Assembly: GCA_025456385.1 (NCBI GenBank) | Contig: JALOKS010000009.1 | Span: 1 to 21,363 of the forward strand | Direction of reading: 5' to 3' | Length of the DNA: 21,363 bases | DNA from: Thermoanaerobaculales bacterium | GTDB lineage: Bacteria > Acidobacteriota > Thermoanaerobaculia > Thermoanaerobaculales > Sulfomarinibacteraceae | Shown: positions 1-7,430 of the stretch, piece by piece | Numbering within the stretch: the stretch's first letter is position 1 | How the letters are laid out: each line of letters opens with the position of its first letter | Position numbers and translations under genes: made by a program | Notes under the pieces: generated by a model | Seen by the model: the letters and a program-made list of their open reading frames with translations, nothing else | Told to the model about the DNA's origin: nothing | The model's database searches: none

Positions 1-129
1 CCAGCGGATCGCGGCGCGACGGGTCGGCCCGGCGTTGAGGACCGCCCGCACGAGGAGCCCGAGGAGCAGGGCGAAGGCGGTGGTCGCCAGCACGGCGATG
101 ACCGTGCGTCGCAGATGGCGGTACCTCAC
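1..129 (-). CDS. Membrane-anchored protein of unknown function, N-terminal part only
   Basis: The reading frame starts with GTG at 129-127, overlapping the nadK stop codon as GTGA, and runs open off the left edge of the window (43 codons visible). The visible peptide has a basic start (R2, R4, R7, R8) followed by a hydrophobic stretch at about residues 10-31. This is an N-terminal signal anchor or signal peptide, so the protein is probably inserted in or exported across the inner membrane. The GTGA overlap suggests translational coupling to nadK and membership of the same minus-strand operon. No family can be assigned from 43 residues. A large envelope protein such as a TamB/AsmA-like protein would be compatible but is only a guess. 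Confidence 0.6.
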   Translation of the reverse strand, partial: MRYRHLRRTVIAVLATTAFALLLGLLVRAVLNAGPTRRAAIRW

Positions 130-998
130 CCGCCGCGCTCCCCCCACTTCAGCTTCCGGTTGAGGACCTGGAAGTACGACCGGTCCGGGTCGGTGACCAG
201 CAGGACGGGGTCGTCACAGGGCCGGATCCGCACCAGGCTTTCGGTGCCGATCGGGAAGCCCTGCTGGCCGTCGAGGGTCAGCCACACCTCCTCGGTGTGG
301 TTCTCCAGGCGGACCTCGATCTCCGCCTGCAGGGAGAGCACGATCGGCCGGTTGGTCAGCGCGTGCGGGCAGATCGGCGTGACCACGATGGTCTCGAGGG
401 TCGGGTAGAGGATCGGGCCGCCGGCGGAAAGGTTGTAGGCGGTCGAGCCGGTGGGCGTCGCGATGATCAGACCGTCGGCCTTGAAACGGCTGAGCAGCTC
501 GCCGTCGACCCGCACCGACAGCAGCAGCATCCGCGCCAGCGCCGACTTGTTGACCACCGCGTCGTTGAGCACGCAGCGGACGATGGTGTCGCGGCCCGGC
601 GCCTCGACCTCGACCCGGAGGCGCTCGCGGCGCACCGTCGCGGCGCGGCCTTCGAGGGTCGCGGCCAGCATCGCGAAGAGCTGGCTCGGCGGGTTCTCGG
701 TGAGAAAGCCGAGGGTCCCCATGTTGATGCCGAGGACCGGCGTGCCGCCGAGCTCGCCGCGGGTGACCGAGAGCAGGGTGCCGTCGCCGCCGAGGACCAC
801 CACCAGGTCGACGAGCCGGGGCAGGTCCTCGCGCTCGATGTGGTCGCCGCCCCCCAGCGCCGAGGCCGTCTCGCGGTCGATCACCGCCTCGAGGCGGCGT
901 CGCTCGAGCTCGGCGAGCAGCCGGCGCCCGAGCTCCACCGCCTCGGGGCTCGAGGTCTTCAGCACCACGCCGACCCGCCGGATGTCGGGCTTCGTCAT
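126..998 (-). CDS. nadK: NAD kinase
   Basis: This 290-residue cytoplasmic enzyme phosphorylates NAD at the 2'-hydroxyl of the adenosine ribose, using ATP, and is the only route to NADP. The family's diagnostic GGDGT motif is at residues 70-74, followed by a GINMGTLGFLTE stretch. A conserved LNDAVVNK segment lies mid-protein, and a glycine-rich PTGSTAYNLSAGGPI loop shapes the NAD site. The length fits the usual 270-310 residues. I chose the ATG at 998 because the core alignment begins at the IRRVGVVLK strand just after it; the frame stays open far upstream only because the region is GC-rich. The gene lies 56 bases downstream of the PEP-utilising enzyme gene and overlaps the next gene by 4 bases, so it is probably co-transcribed with both. 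The Shine-Dalgarno sequence is weak. Confidence 0.96.
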   Translation of the reverse strand: MTKPDIRRVGVVLKTSSPEAVELGRRLLAELERRRLEAVIDRETASALGGGDHIEREDLPRLVDLVVVLGGDGTLLSVTRGELGGTPVLGINMGTLGFLTENPPSQLFAMLAATLEGRAATVRRERLRVEVEAPGRDTIVRCVLNDAVVNKSALARMLLLSVRVDGELLSRFKADGLIIATPTGSTAYNLSAGGPILYPTLETIVVTPICPHALTNRPIVLSLQAEIEVRLENHTEEVWLTLDGQQGFPIGTESLVRIRPCDDPVLLVTDPDRSYFQVLNRKLKWGERGG

Positions 999-1054
999 TG
1001 CCGCCCATTCTACTCCGGCAGCCCGCGCCTCCGGCGCCGGCCTCCGGACGCCTC

Positions 1055-3229
1055 TCAGGGGCGCTCGACCGCGTCGCTCACGGTGACGATCCCGAGGTGG
1101 CCGTCGACCGTCAACCGGTCGCCGGTGACGAGCAGGCTGGTCGCTCCGGCGACTCCCGTCACGCAGGGCAGGCCGTACTCGCGCGCGATGATCGCGCCGT
1201 GGATCAGCATGCCGCCGCGGCGCTCGACAACCGCGGCGGCGAGCGGCACGACGAAGGTCATGTTGGGGTCGACGGCATCGCACACCAGCACCTCGCCGGG
1301 CTGGAGCTCGAAGAGGTCGTCGACCCCGCTCACGATTCGTGCGCTGCCGATCGCAAGGCCCGGGCCCGCCGGCTGCCCGACCAGCTGCCGCGGGCGGGGC
1401 CGGAAGCCTGGCTCGACCTCCTGGCGATCCGCGGCGGGTTCCGGCTCCGCGACCAGGTTGGGGTCGCGGAGCGCCGCAGCCACGCGGCCGGGATCGCCGA
1501 AGGCGCCTGCGTCGGCCCGTCGTTCGGCGAGCCGCCGCCGGCCCTCCGCCGCCGCTTCGAGCACCAGAGCTTCGAGCCGGGCGAGATGGATGTTGTCGTC
1601 GTCGCGCAGGCGGTAGCTCGCGCGCCCGACATCGAGCAGCTCCTCCGCCAGGCCGCGCCGCTCCGGCGGCACCGCCGCATAGAGAGCCGCCTCCCGCTCG
1701 GCCCCGCTCCGGCTGACCTCGGCGGCGTGCGGGGCCGCCGCGAAGCGGAGCAGGAGGCGGACCAGGGGAGCGCGCTCGGCGAAGCACAACCGGTCGGCGA
1801 AGGCGGCGCCGCCGAACTCGCGCAGGAAGTCGGCCAGGCCGGACTCGAAGGTGTCGTCGCCCGGCTCGCCGGCCGCGAGCCGCGCCGCGAGCCCGGCATC
1901 GCACTCGACGCGGGCGGCGAGGGCCGCGAGCGCACGGTTGCGGCGCAGGCTCAGCATCGGGCTCGCCGCCAGCAGCTCCATGAACTCGTAGGGGTCGGGC
2001 GGCCGCATGACGTCGTTGTAGAACTGGCCGAAGAGGCGCATGCCGTGGGCGAGCGGGATGAACTCCTGCCAGTAGACATCCACCCAGCGGTCGTGAGCGG
2101 CGCGCCGGCGCTCGATCTCGCGCGCGAGCGCGGCGTCGTCGAGGAGGGCCGGGTCCACGCCGGCGAGCTCGGCGGCCTCGCGGTCCATCGCCGGGAGCAG
2201 CTCCTCCTCGACCCGCCGTCGCAGCCGGCGCAACGAGTCGAGGCTGCGGGACAGGCTGAGGTACCAGGCGCGCCGGTCACCCTCGTTCGGGGCAGTGGTG
2301 ATCGGTCGCGCCTGCAGGATGACCAGGTCGCGCCCGCGCAGGGTCCACTCCACGTCCTGCGCGGCGCCGAAGACGTCCTCGATGCGGCGGACCGCGGTCG
2401 CGACCTCGGCGACCGCCGCGGGGTCGAGCGGAGCCTCGGAGCCGCCCGGCATGGGGACCTCCACGGGCAGCTCCCCGGCGGCGGCGAGCTGCCGGCGCGC
2501 GGACGACGGCGGCACGTGCTCGAGCAGCCGCCCGTCCGCCCGCGCGAGAAGCCAGCGATCGGGCTCGACGCTGCCGTCGACGAGGCCCTGGTTGAGCCCG
2601 TACACGGCCTCGACCACGGCCAGACCGGGCTCGGTCGGGTGCGCGCCGAAAGCCACGCCCGAGCACTCGCCGACGACCAGCGCCTGCAGCACGACCGCCA
2701 TCGCGCTCGACTCGACGTCGAGCCCGAGCTCCCGCCGGTAGAGGAGGGCACGGTCCGACCACAGGGAGGCCCACACCCGGCGCACGGCGTCGAGCGCGGC
2801 CTCCGGCCCCTGGACGCCGATGAAGGAGTCGTGCAGGCCGGCGAAGGAGCTGGCGCCCGTGTCCTCGCCCGGGGCCGAGGAGCGGACGCTGAGCTGGCCC
2901 GGTCCGAGCTCGGGCTCGAGCACCGCCCGCAGCTCGTCAGCGACCGCGCTCGGCATCGGCGCGCGCAGGAAGCGGTTGCGGATCCTGAGCGCGGCGTCCC
3001 AGATCTCCTCCCAGCGCATGTCGGCGAGGTCCTTGCGGCCGAGCTCCTGCTGGATCACCCCGCGCAGGCCGGCGCCGGCGACGAAGTGCTCGTAGGCCGC
3101 CGTCGTCAGGCAGATGCTCGGCGGCACCCGGAAGCCGGCGCGGTGCAGCGCCGCCAGCGCGACCGCCTTGCCCCCGACCCGCAGCCTGTCGGCATCGCCG
3201 ACCTCGACCAGCCGGAGGCACAGGGTCAT
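1055..3229 (-). CDS. PEP synthase / rifampin phosphotransferase-like dikinase, substrate unknown
   Basis: This 724-residue protein has the swivelling dikinase layout. An N-terminal ATP-grasp (PPDK/PEP-synthase N-domain) spans roughly residues 10-335. It has the ATP-site GGK at 19-21, the LSVRSSAPGED segment around R116, SFAGLHDSFIG at 128-138, and a closing VILQARPIT. A divergent, mostly helical middle region covers about residues 340-635. The C-terminal mobile phosphohistidine domain carries GGMLIHGAIIAREYG with the catalytic His at 677. The C-terminal TIM barrel that binds PEP or pyruvate in PpsA and PpdK is missing, so PEP synthase activity is unlikely. The domain order is that of rifampin phosphotransferase (Rph), where the middle domain binds the acceptor; this protein is somewhat shorter than Rph. 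A role moving the beta-phosphate of ATP to an unidentified acceptor is inferred. It overlaps the upstream flavin-protein gene by an ATGA and precedes nadK. Confidence 0.85.
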   Translation of the reverse strand: MTLCLRLVEVGDADRLRVGGKAVALAALHRAGFRVPPSICLTTAAYEHFVAGAGLRGVIQQELGRKDLADMRWEEIWDAALRIRNRFLRAPMPSAVADELRAVLEPELGPGQLSVRSSAPGEDTGASSFAGLHDSFIGVQGPEAALDAVRRVWASLWSDRALLYRRELGLDVESSAMAVVLQALVVGECSGVAFGAHPTEPGLAVVEAVYGLNQGLVDGSVEPDRWLLARADGRLLEHVPPSSARRQLAAAGELPVEVPMPGGSEAPLDPAAVAEVATAVRRIEDVFGAAQDVEWTLRGRDLVILQARPITTAPNEGDRRAWYLSLSRSLDSLRRLRRRVEEELLPAMDREAAELAGVDPALLDDAALAREIERRRAAHDRWVDVYWQEFIPLAHGMRLFGQFYNDVMRPPDPYEFMELLAASPMLSLRRNRALAALAARVECDAGLAARLAAGEPGDDTFESGLADFLREFGGAAFADRLCFAERAPLVRLLLRFAAAPHAAEVSRSGAEREAALYAAVPPERRGLAEELLDVGRASYRLRDDDNIHLARLEALVLEAAAEGRRRLAERRADAGAFGDPGRVAAALRDPNLVAEPEPAADRQEVEPGFRPRPRQLVGQPAGPGLAIGSARIVSGVDDLFELQPGEVLVCDAVDPNMTFVVPLAAAVVERRGGMLIHGAIIAREYGLPCVTGVAGATSLLVTGDRLTVDGHLGIVTVSDAVERP

Positions 3230-3675
3230 GGCGCGACGTGGAGCTCGACCACGTGCTGGAAATGGGTGACCACCATGTAGGTGGCAACCCGCAGCCGCAT
3301 GGCGACGGAGCTCGGCGCGGCGACGAAGTCCGTGAGCTGCGGGTGCTTGGCGAGGAAGACGCGCTCGAACTCGGCGCGCCCGGGCTCGTCGATCTCCTCG
3401 ACCGTGCCCACCGCGGTCGCGGCAGCCGCCGCGGTGAAGTCGGCGGAGCGATTGCTGCGGTTGTCGATCAGCATTGCGGCGCGGGCGTCGGCGGCGAGGT
3501 TGGCGTGCTTGCGGGTCGCCCGGCCGGTGGTGAAGTAGAGCAGCCTGAGGTCGGGGCTCGCGGCGAAGCCGACGAGGCTGGTGTAGGGCTCGCCCTGGTG
3601 GTGGGTCCCCAGCACCGCGAGGAGCTGGGTCTCCAGCAGCTCGCGCAGGATCGCCATGTGGCTGCGTTGCTCCAT
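3226..3675 (-). CDS. Pyridoxamine 5'-phosphate oxidase-like flavin-binding protein
   Basis: This small (149-residue) protein resembles the split-barrel FMN-binding (PNPOx-like) superfamily. It shows the usual order: an N-terminal helix, LLAVLGTHHQGEPYTSLVGFAASPDLRLLYFTTGRATRKHANL, then AAMLIDNRS and a late strand around AVGTVEEID. These are the strands and the arginine/lysine-rich loop that hold FMN phosphate in the family. Members range from true oxidases to F420- or haem-linked reductases, so the substrate cannot be named. I chose the ATG at 3675 because GGAGG lies 10 bases upstream (3690-3686) and homology starts just after it; the second Met at 3657 is an alternative. It is the first gene of the minus-strand operon and overlaps the PEP-utilising enzyme gene by 4 bases. 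True PdxH is longer, which argues against a pyridoxal synthesis role. Confidence 0.85.
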   Translation of the reverse strand: MEQRSHMAILRELLETQLLAVLGTHHQGEPYTSLVGFAASPDLRLLYFTTGRATRKHANLAADARAAMLIDNRSNRSADFTAAAAATAVGTVEEIDEPGRAEFERVFLAKHPQLTDFVAAPSSVAMRLRVATYMVVTHFQHVVELHVAP

Positions 3676-3699
3676 TCCGAGGGCGCCTCCGTGGCGGTC

Positions 3700-3705
3700 A
3701 TTATA
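3700..3705 (-). promoter_or_regulatory. Possible -10 element for the minus-strand operon
   Basis: The minus strand reads TATAAT exactly, in otherwise GC-rich DNA, 24 bases before the chosen ATG of the flavin-protein gene. It would start transcription near 3693 and give a leader of under 20 bases containing the GGAGG site. No convincing -35 box lies at the expected distance, so this may be an activator-dependent promoter or coincidence. Confidence 0.4.
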
Positions 3706-3743
3706 GTCGGCCACGCCGCGCCGCCGGGCGTGTCGCCGGCGGT

Positions 3744-3787
3744 ACAAGATGTGGTGGAGGAGCTGAACGCGCACCCCAACATCTTGT
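3744..3787. repeat. Inverted repeat in the divergent control region
   Basis: ACAAGATGT at 3744-3752 is matched exactly by its reverse complement ACATCTTGT at 3779-3787. The stem can be lengthened by pairing GGTG (3753-3756) with CACC (3772-3775) if three bases bulge out. It sits between the flavin-protein start and the mraZ promoter, outside any credible gene. It could be an operator for a dimeric regulator of the minus-strand operon or an RNA hairpin; nothing here decides between them. Confidence 0.5.
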
Positions 3788-3861
3788 GGTGGATGGGCGC
3801 CACGCGGCGATGCGCTCCGAGCACCCGCTGTGCGGGGCGTATCTCCATGCAGGCCAAACCC

Positions 3862-3890
3862 TTGACATGCCGCGCGCGGCGGCTCATGAT
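3862..3890 (+). promoter_or_regulatory. Sigma70-type promoter of the dcw operon (mraZp)
   Basis: A perfect TTGACA -35 box (3862-3867) is followed by a 17-base spacer and a CATGAT -10 box (3885-3890; four of six consensus bases). Transcription is expected to start near 3897, giving a leader of about 77 bases before the mraZ GTG. It is the only strong promoter match I see ahead of the fourteen-gene operon. Confidence 0.8.
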
Positions 3891-3930
3891 TGGGTGGTCA
3901 GAAGTGGTGCAAATCGGTCTGTAGTGGAGA
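3891..3930 (+). promoter_or_regulatory. MraZ box: four repeats with 10-base period
   Basis: Starting directly after the -10 box, four consecutive 10-base blocks read TGGGTGGTCA, GAAGTGGTGC, AAATCGGTCT and GTAGTGGAGA. Positions 4-7 of each block are GTGG, GTGG, TCGG and GTGG. Direct repeats of a GTGG/TGGG core once per helical turn upstream of mraZ are the known target of MraZ. The array covers the transcription start, so bound MraZ would block RNA polymerase: autoregulation and repression of the whole operon is inferred. The third unit is degenerate. Confidence 0.75.
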
Positions 3931-3973
3931 ATCTGACGACAGGACGGCCCACTTCGGACGCAGGGGGGGCAGG

Positions 3974-4417
3974 GTGGATCGTTTTCGCGGAGGTTTCCCG
4001 GCGACCATCGACGGCAAGGGCCGCTTCAAGCTGCCGGCGCGCCTCCGCGAGCAGCTCGAGGCGGACTACGGCCGCGAGGTCTTCGTCTGCTCCTTCTTTC
4101 CCCACGAGCTGCGGGTCTACCCGCTGCCGGTGTGGCAGGCCGTCGAGGAGCAGCTGCTCAGGAAGCCGGCGATGAAGCCGGCGGTGCTGAAGCTGGTGGA
4201 GCGGGTCAACTACGGCCAGCTGCTCGAGGTCGACGACCAGGGACGGATCCTGGTGCCGGCGCTGCTGCGGGAGATGGTGGACGTGGAGGGCGAGGTCGTG
4301 GTCTCCGGCCGTCTCAACCACCTCGCCGTCACCAAGCGCTCGCGCGCGGCCTCCTTCCTCGAGACGTCGTCGCTCAGCGATGGTGAGCTGGAAGAGCTCG
4401 CACAGCTGGAGCTGTGA
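3974..4417 (+). CDS. mraZ: Transcriptional regulator MraZ
   Basis: This 147-residue DNA-binding protein heads the dcw operon. It has the two SpoVT/AbrB-type half-repeats of MraZ, each with a DxxGR..P signature: DGKGRFKLP starting at residue 13, and DDQGRILVP at about 87-95. MraZ forms rings of subunits that bind tandem repeats near its own promoter and, where studied, represses mraZ and the genes behind it. I chose the GTG at 3974 because it gives the family's usual start (a short DRFRGGF lead into the first repeat) and follows a G-rich Shine-Dalgarno stretch. The ATG at 3890 in the same frame lies within the -10 box and cannot be the start. The stop is 12 bases before rsmH. Confidence 0.95.
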   Translation: MDRFRGGFPATIDGKGRFKLPARLREQLEADYGREVFVCSFFPHELRVYPLPVWQAVEEQLLRKPAMKPAVLKLVERVNYGQLLEVDDQGRILVPALLREMVDVEGEVVVSGRLNHLAVTKRSRAASFLETSSLSDGELEELAQLEL

Positions 4418-4418
4418 T

Positions 4419-4429
4419 GGAGGAGGGGA
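4419..4429 (+). promoter_or_regulatory. Strong ribosome binding site that fixes the rsmH start
   Basis: A GGAGGAGGGGA run ends directly before the GTG at 4430. It offers GGAGG 6 bases and AGGAGG 3 bases upstream, and so supports GTG as the rsmH start. The ATG at 4417 that overlaps the mraZ stop is in another frame. Confidence 0.7.
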
Positions 4430-5362
4430 GTGGCCTCCGGACACCTGCCGGTGCTCGCCCCCAGAGTGGTCGAGCTGCTGGCGCCGGCGGCGCCCGGCCT
4501 CCTCGTCGACGCCACCGTCGGTCTCGGCGGCCACGCGGCGGCGCTGCTGCGCTCCCACCCCGGCTTCCGGCTCGTCGGGCTCGACCGTGACCCGCAGGCG
4601 CTGGCCCGCGCCGAGGACCGGCTGCGGGGCTTCGGAGACCGGGTACGGCTGGTCGAGGCCTGCTTCGCGAGCCTGCCCGCCGTGCTCGAGCGCCTGGGCG
4701 AGGAGCCGCCGGCGGCGGTGCTCGCCGACCTCGGCTGCTCGTCGCTGCAGCTCGACACCGCGGAGCGCGGCTTCTCCTTCGCCGCGGACGGGCCGCTCGA
4801 CATGCGCATGGGGGCGGCCGGCGAGACCGCGGCCGAGCTGCTCGCCCGCATCGAGTGGGAGGAGCTGGTGAGGATCCTGCGCGACTACGGCGAGGAGCGC
4901 CGCGCCAGGGCGGTCGCGCGCGCCATCGTCGCGCGCCGGGAGCGCGCTCCCTTCCTCACAACTGCTGACCTGAGCCGCCTCGTGGCCGGGGTCGTCGGCC
5001 ACGGCGAGCGCCGCATCCACCCCGCCACCCGCACCTTCCAGGCCCTCCGGATCGCGGTCAACGACGAGCTCGGCGAGCTCGAGCGCTTCCTCGAGCCCGC
5101 GGCCCTCGGGCTGCGGCCGGGCGGCCGGATCGCGGTGATCGCCTTCCACTCGCTCGAGGACCGCATCGTCAAGCACGGGCTGCGCCGCCTCGCGGGGCGC
5201 TGCGTCTGCCCGCCCGGCCTCCCGGAGTGCCGCTGCAACCCGCGGCGGGAGCTCGCGGTGCTCACGCCCTCGCCGCTGCGGCCTGACGACGACGAGGTCG
5301 CCGCCAACCCGCGCGCCCGGTCGGCGCGGCTGCGCGCCGCCGCGCGCCTCGCCGGAGGCTGA
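4430..5362 (+). CDS. rsmH: 16S rRNA (cytosine(1402)-N4)-methyltransferase RsmH (MraW)
   Basis: This 310-residue enzyme methylates N4 of C1402 in the 16S rRNA decoding centre using S-adenosylmethionine. The N-terminal HLPVLAPRVVELL segment is the family start. The SAM-binding motif VDATVGLGGH is at 26-35, followed by VGLDRDP, LADLGCSS and the FSF..DGPLDMRM block. HPATRTFQALRIAVNDELGEL and IAFHSLEDRIVKHGLR lie near the end, as in canonical RsmH. Length is normal. A cluster of cysteines (CVCPPGLPECRC) in the C-terminal part is common in this family. It is the second dcw gene, with ftsL starting 2 bases after its stop. Confidence 0.97.
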   Translation: MASGHLPVLAPRVVELLAPAAPGLLVDATVGLGGHAAALLRSHPGFRLVGLDRDPQALARAEDRLRGFGDRVRLVEACFASLPAVLERLGEEPPAAVLADLGCSSLQLDTAERGFSFAADGPLDMRMGAAGETAAELLARIEWEELVRILRDYGEERRARAVARAIVARRERAPFLTTADLSRLVAGVVGHGERRIHPATRTFQALRIAVNDELGELERFLEPAALGLRPGGRIAVIAFHSLEDRIVKHGLRRLAGRCVCPPGLPECRCNPRRELAVLTPSPLRPDDDEVAANPRARSARLRAAARLAGG

Positions 5363-5364
5363 GG

Positions 5365-5706
5365 ATGCGCCTGCCCGGCCTCGGCCCCTCGAACCGCTAC
5401 TTCGTCGCGCAGCGCGACCGGCAGTGGCCGCACGTGCTGACCGCGCTGCTGCTGGTGTCGGCGCTCGCGGTGCTGGCGCTCGGGCTGGTCGGCTGGCCGC
5501 GTCTGAAGAGCACCTCGATCCACTACGAGCTGATCCAGCTGCGGGCGCAGGTGTCGGAGCTCGAGGAGCGGGAGCGCGTCCTCCGCCTCGCTCTGGAGCG
5601 CGAGCGCAGCCCCGAGCGCCTGGCGGCGCGTGCCGCCGAGCTCGGTCTGGTGGCGGCGGCGCCGGTCGGCCTGCCCGCCCCCGGCGTCGGGGAGGCCGCG
5701 CCGTGA
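5365..5706 (+). CDS. ftsL: Cell division protein FtsL (by structure and position)
   Basis: This small bitopic membrane protein of 113 residues has a short cytoplasmic N-terminus, one membrane span at about residues 25-44, then a periplasmic coiled coil at about 48-90 rich in Leu, Glu and Arg heptads. A proline/alanine-rich tail follows. FtsL forms a complex with FtsQ and a FtsB-type protein and activates the FtsW-FtsI synthase. Sequence conservation in this family is very low, so the call rests on topology, size and location between rsmH and ftsI, which is the canonical place. GGAGG at 5354-5358 stands 6 bases before the ATG, and the gene overlaps ftsI by GTGA. Confidence 0.85.
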   Translation: MRLPGLGPSNRYFVAQRDRQWPHVLTALLLVSALAVLALGLVGWPRLKSTSIHYELIQLRAQVSELEERERVLRLALERERSPERLAARAAELGLVAAAPVGLPAPGVGEAAP

Positions 5707-7430
5707 ACCGGCGGCGTTTCGCGGCGGTGGTGGCGGTGATGGCGCTCGGCGCCGCGGTGCTGGTGGTGCGGTCCTTCGAGATCGCGGTCCTCGAGCACGG
5801 GTCGTTGATGCGCAAGGCGCAGAAGCAGCAGCAGCAGGTGATCAAGGTCCCGGGCCCGCGCGGCAGCATCCGCAGCGCCGACGGCTACCTGCTCGCGACC
5901 TCGGTGGCGCGGGTGGCGATCAAGGTCGACACCGAGCAGCTGCCGTACCCGGAGCTCTTCGTGCGGGCGGCGGCGCCGCTGCTCGGCGAGCCGGCCGGGG
6001 AGCTCGCCCGCCGCCTCGAGCGCGGCTCGCGCTCGGTGTGGCTCGCGCAGCGGGTGCCGCCCGAGCTCGGCGAGCAGGTGCGGGCGCTGGCCCCTTCGGC
6101 GGTGTACCTGGTGCCCGACTTCGCCCGCGTCTACCCGCAGGGGCGGCTGGCGGCGCCGGTGATCGGCTTCGTCGGGCGCGAGGAGCTCAACACGATCGGC
6201 CGCGCGGGCCTCGAGCACGACTTCGACGCGTACCTCGCGGGCGAGCCCGAGGAGTACCTCGCGGTCAGCGACGCGATCCGGCGGCGGGTGCGGCTCGAGC
6301 GCCTCCACCGCGGCCGCGCGGGCTACGACCTCGAGCTGAGCCTGAACGCCCGCCTGCAGGCGCGCAGCGAGGCGGCGGTCGCAGCGGCGGTGGCGGAGTA
6401 CGACGCACTGGGGGCCTCGGCGGTGGTCGCCGACGTGCACTCGGGACGGCTGCTCGCGCTGGTCTCGCTGCCGTCCTTCGACCCCGCCGAACCGGCCGGG
6501 TCGCCGGCAGCGACCTGGCGCCTGCGCCCGGTCCAGGACGCCCTGGAGCCGGGCTCGACCATCAAGCCGATCATCGCCGCCGCCGCCCTCGCGGCCGGCG
6601 TGATCCGAACCGGCGAGGGCTTCGACTGCAGGGCCCGCGGAACCAGGGTCGCCGGCCACTGGGTCCGCGACCACGCCAAGCCCGGGTTCTACACCATCGA
6701 CGAGGTGGTCGTGTACTCGGCCAACACCGGCATCATCGAAGCGGCGGAGCGGGTGCCGCGGCAGCAGCTGTGGCAGGCCTTCGACGCCTTCGGCTTCGGC
6801 CGCCGGACCGGCGTCGCCTTCCCGGCGGAGGCGCGCGGCCTGCTCGCCGAGCCGCAGTCATGGTCAGGGATGAGCCGCGCCGGCCTCGCTCTCGGCCAGG
6901 AGCTGACGGTGAGCCCGCTGCAGATGGCCATGGCCTACGCCGCGATCGCCAACGGCGGCTGGCTGCCGCGGCCGCGGCTGGTCGCGGGCGGGGACGAGGG
7001 CTCGGCCGGCGCCGGCGACGAGCCCCTGACCCGGGTGCTCGACGGCGCGCTCGCCGACCGCCTCCGACGGATGCTGGAGGGGGTCGTCGACGAGGGCACC
7101 GGAACGCTCGCCCAGGTGCCCGGCTTCCGCGTCGCGGGCAAGACCGGGACCGCGCAGCGGGCGGTCAACGGGACCTACGACGACGTCCACCACACCGCGT
7201 GGTTCGCGGGCTTCCTGCCGATGCCGCAGCCGCGGGTGGTGATCGTGGTGGTGGTGGAGGACCCGCGCGAGCGCGACTTCTGGGCCTCGACCGTGGCGGC
7301 GCCGGTCTTCGCCGAGATCGCCGCCGCGGCGGCGACCATCCTCGACCTCGTCCCGACGGAGCCGATCGACGAGCCGGAGACGGCGCAGCCCGAACGGCGC
7401 GACGGGGATTCCCGGAGGGACACCGCATGA
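5703..7430 (+). CDS. ftsI: Septal peptidoglycan transpeptidase FtsI (PBP3, class B PBP)
   Basis: This 575-residue membrane-anchored DD-transpeptidase cross-links septal peptidoglycan in the periplasm. A single N-terminal membrane span (about residues 6-24) is followed by a KVPGPRGSI..DG..LA pedestal motif, a dimerisation domain, and the penicillin-binding domain with all three active-site motifs: S285-T-I-K288 (nucleophile Ser285), S339-A-N341, and K480-T-G-T. There is no glycosyltransferase domain, so glycan polymerisation must come from FtsW. There are no C-terminal PASTA repeats, unlike Gram-positive class B enzymes. The start is the GTG overlapping the ftsL stop; upstream codons in the same frame lie inside ftsL. 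It overlaps murE by ATGA. Confidence 0.96.
   Translation: MNRRRFAAVVAVMALGAAVLVVRSFEIAVLEHGSLMRKAQKQQQQVIKVPGPRGSIRSADGYLLATSVARVAIKVDTEQLPYPELFVRAAAPLLGEPAGELARRLERGSRSVWLAQRVPPELGEQVRALAPSAVYLVPDFARVYPQGRLAAPVIGFVGREELNTIGRAGLEHDFDAYLAGEPEEYLAVSDAIRRRVRLERLHRGRAGYDLELSLNARLQARSEAAVAAAVAEYDALGASAVVADVHSGRLLALVSLPSFDPAEPAGSPAATWRLRPVQDALEPGSTIKPIIAAAALAAGVIRTGEGFDCRARGTRVAGHWVRDHAKPGFYTIDEVVVYSANTGIIEAAERVPRQQLWQAFDAFGFGRRTGVAFPAEARGLLAEPQSWSGMSRAGLALGQELTVSPLQMAMAYAAIANGGWLPRPRLVAGGDEGSAGAGDEPLTRVLDGALADRLRRMLEGVVDEGTGTLAQVPGFRVAGKTGTAQRAVNGTYDDVHHTAWFAGFLPMPQPRVVIVVVVEDPRERDFWASTVAAPVFAEIAAAAATILDLVPTEPIDEPETAQPERRDGDSRRDTA

Noticed and set aside
999..1904. Long minus-strand open frame running into nadK from upstream
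   Set aside because: The peptide is an arginine/alanine/glycine-rich shadow of the PEP-utilising enzyme gene read in another frame. NAD kinase homology begins at the ATG at 998.
998..3280. 760-codon plus-strand open frame opposite the PEP-utilising enzyme gene
   Set aside because: High GC content removes stop codons on the antisense strand. The composition is low-complexity and no domain is recognisable, while the minus strand encodes clear dikinase motifs.
3824..3836. Small CCCGC-TGT-GCGGG hairpin upstream of the mraZ promoter
   Set aside because: A 5-bp GC stem with no T tract is expected often by chance in such GC-rich DNA; it was not called a terminator or operator.
5630..7426. Upstream extension of the murE frame through ftsI
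   Set aside because: The extension is an arginine/alanine-rich out-of-frame reading of ftsI. MurE begins at the ATG at 7427 with a good ribosome binding site.
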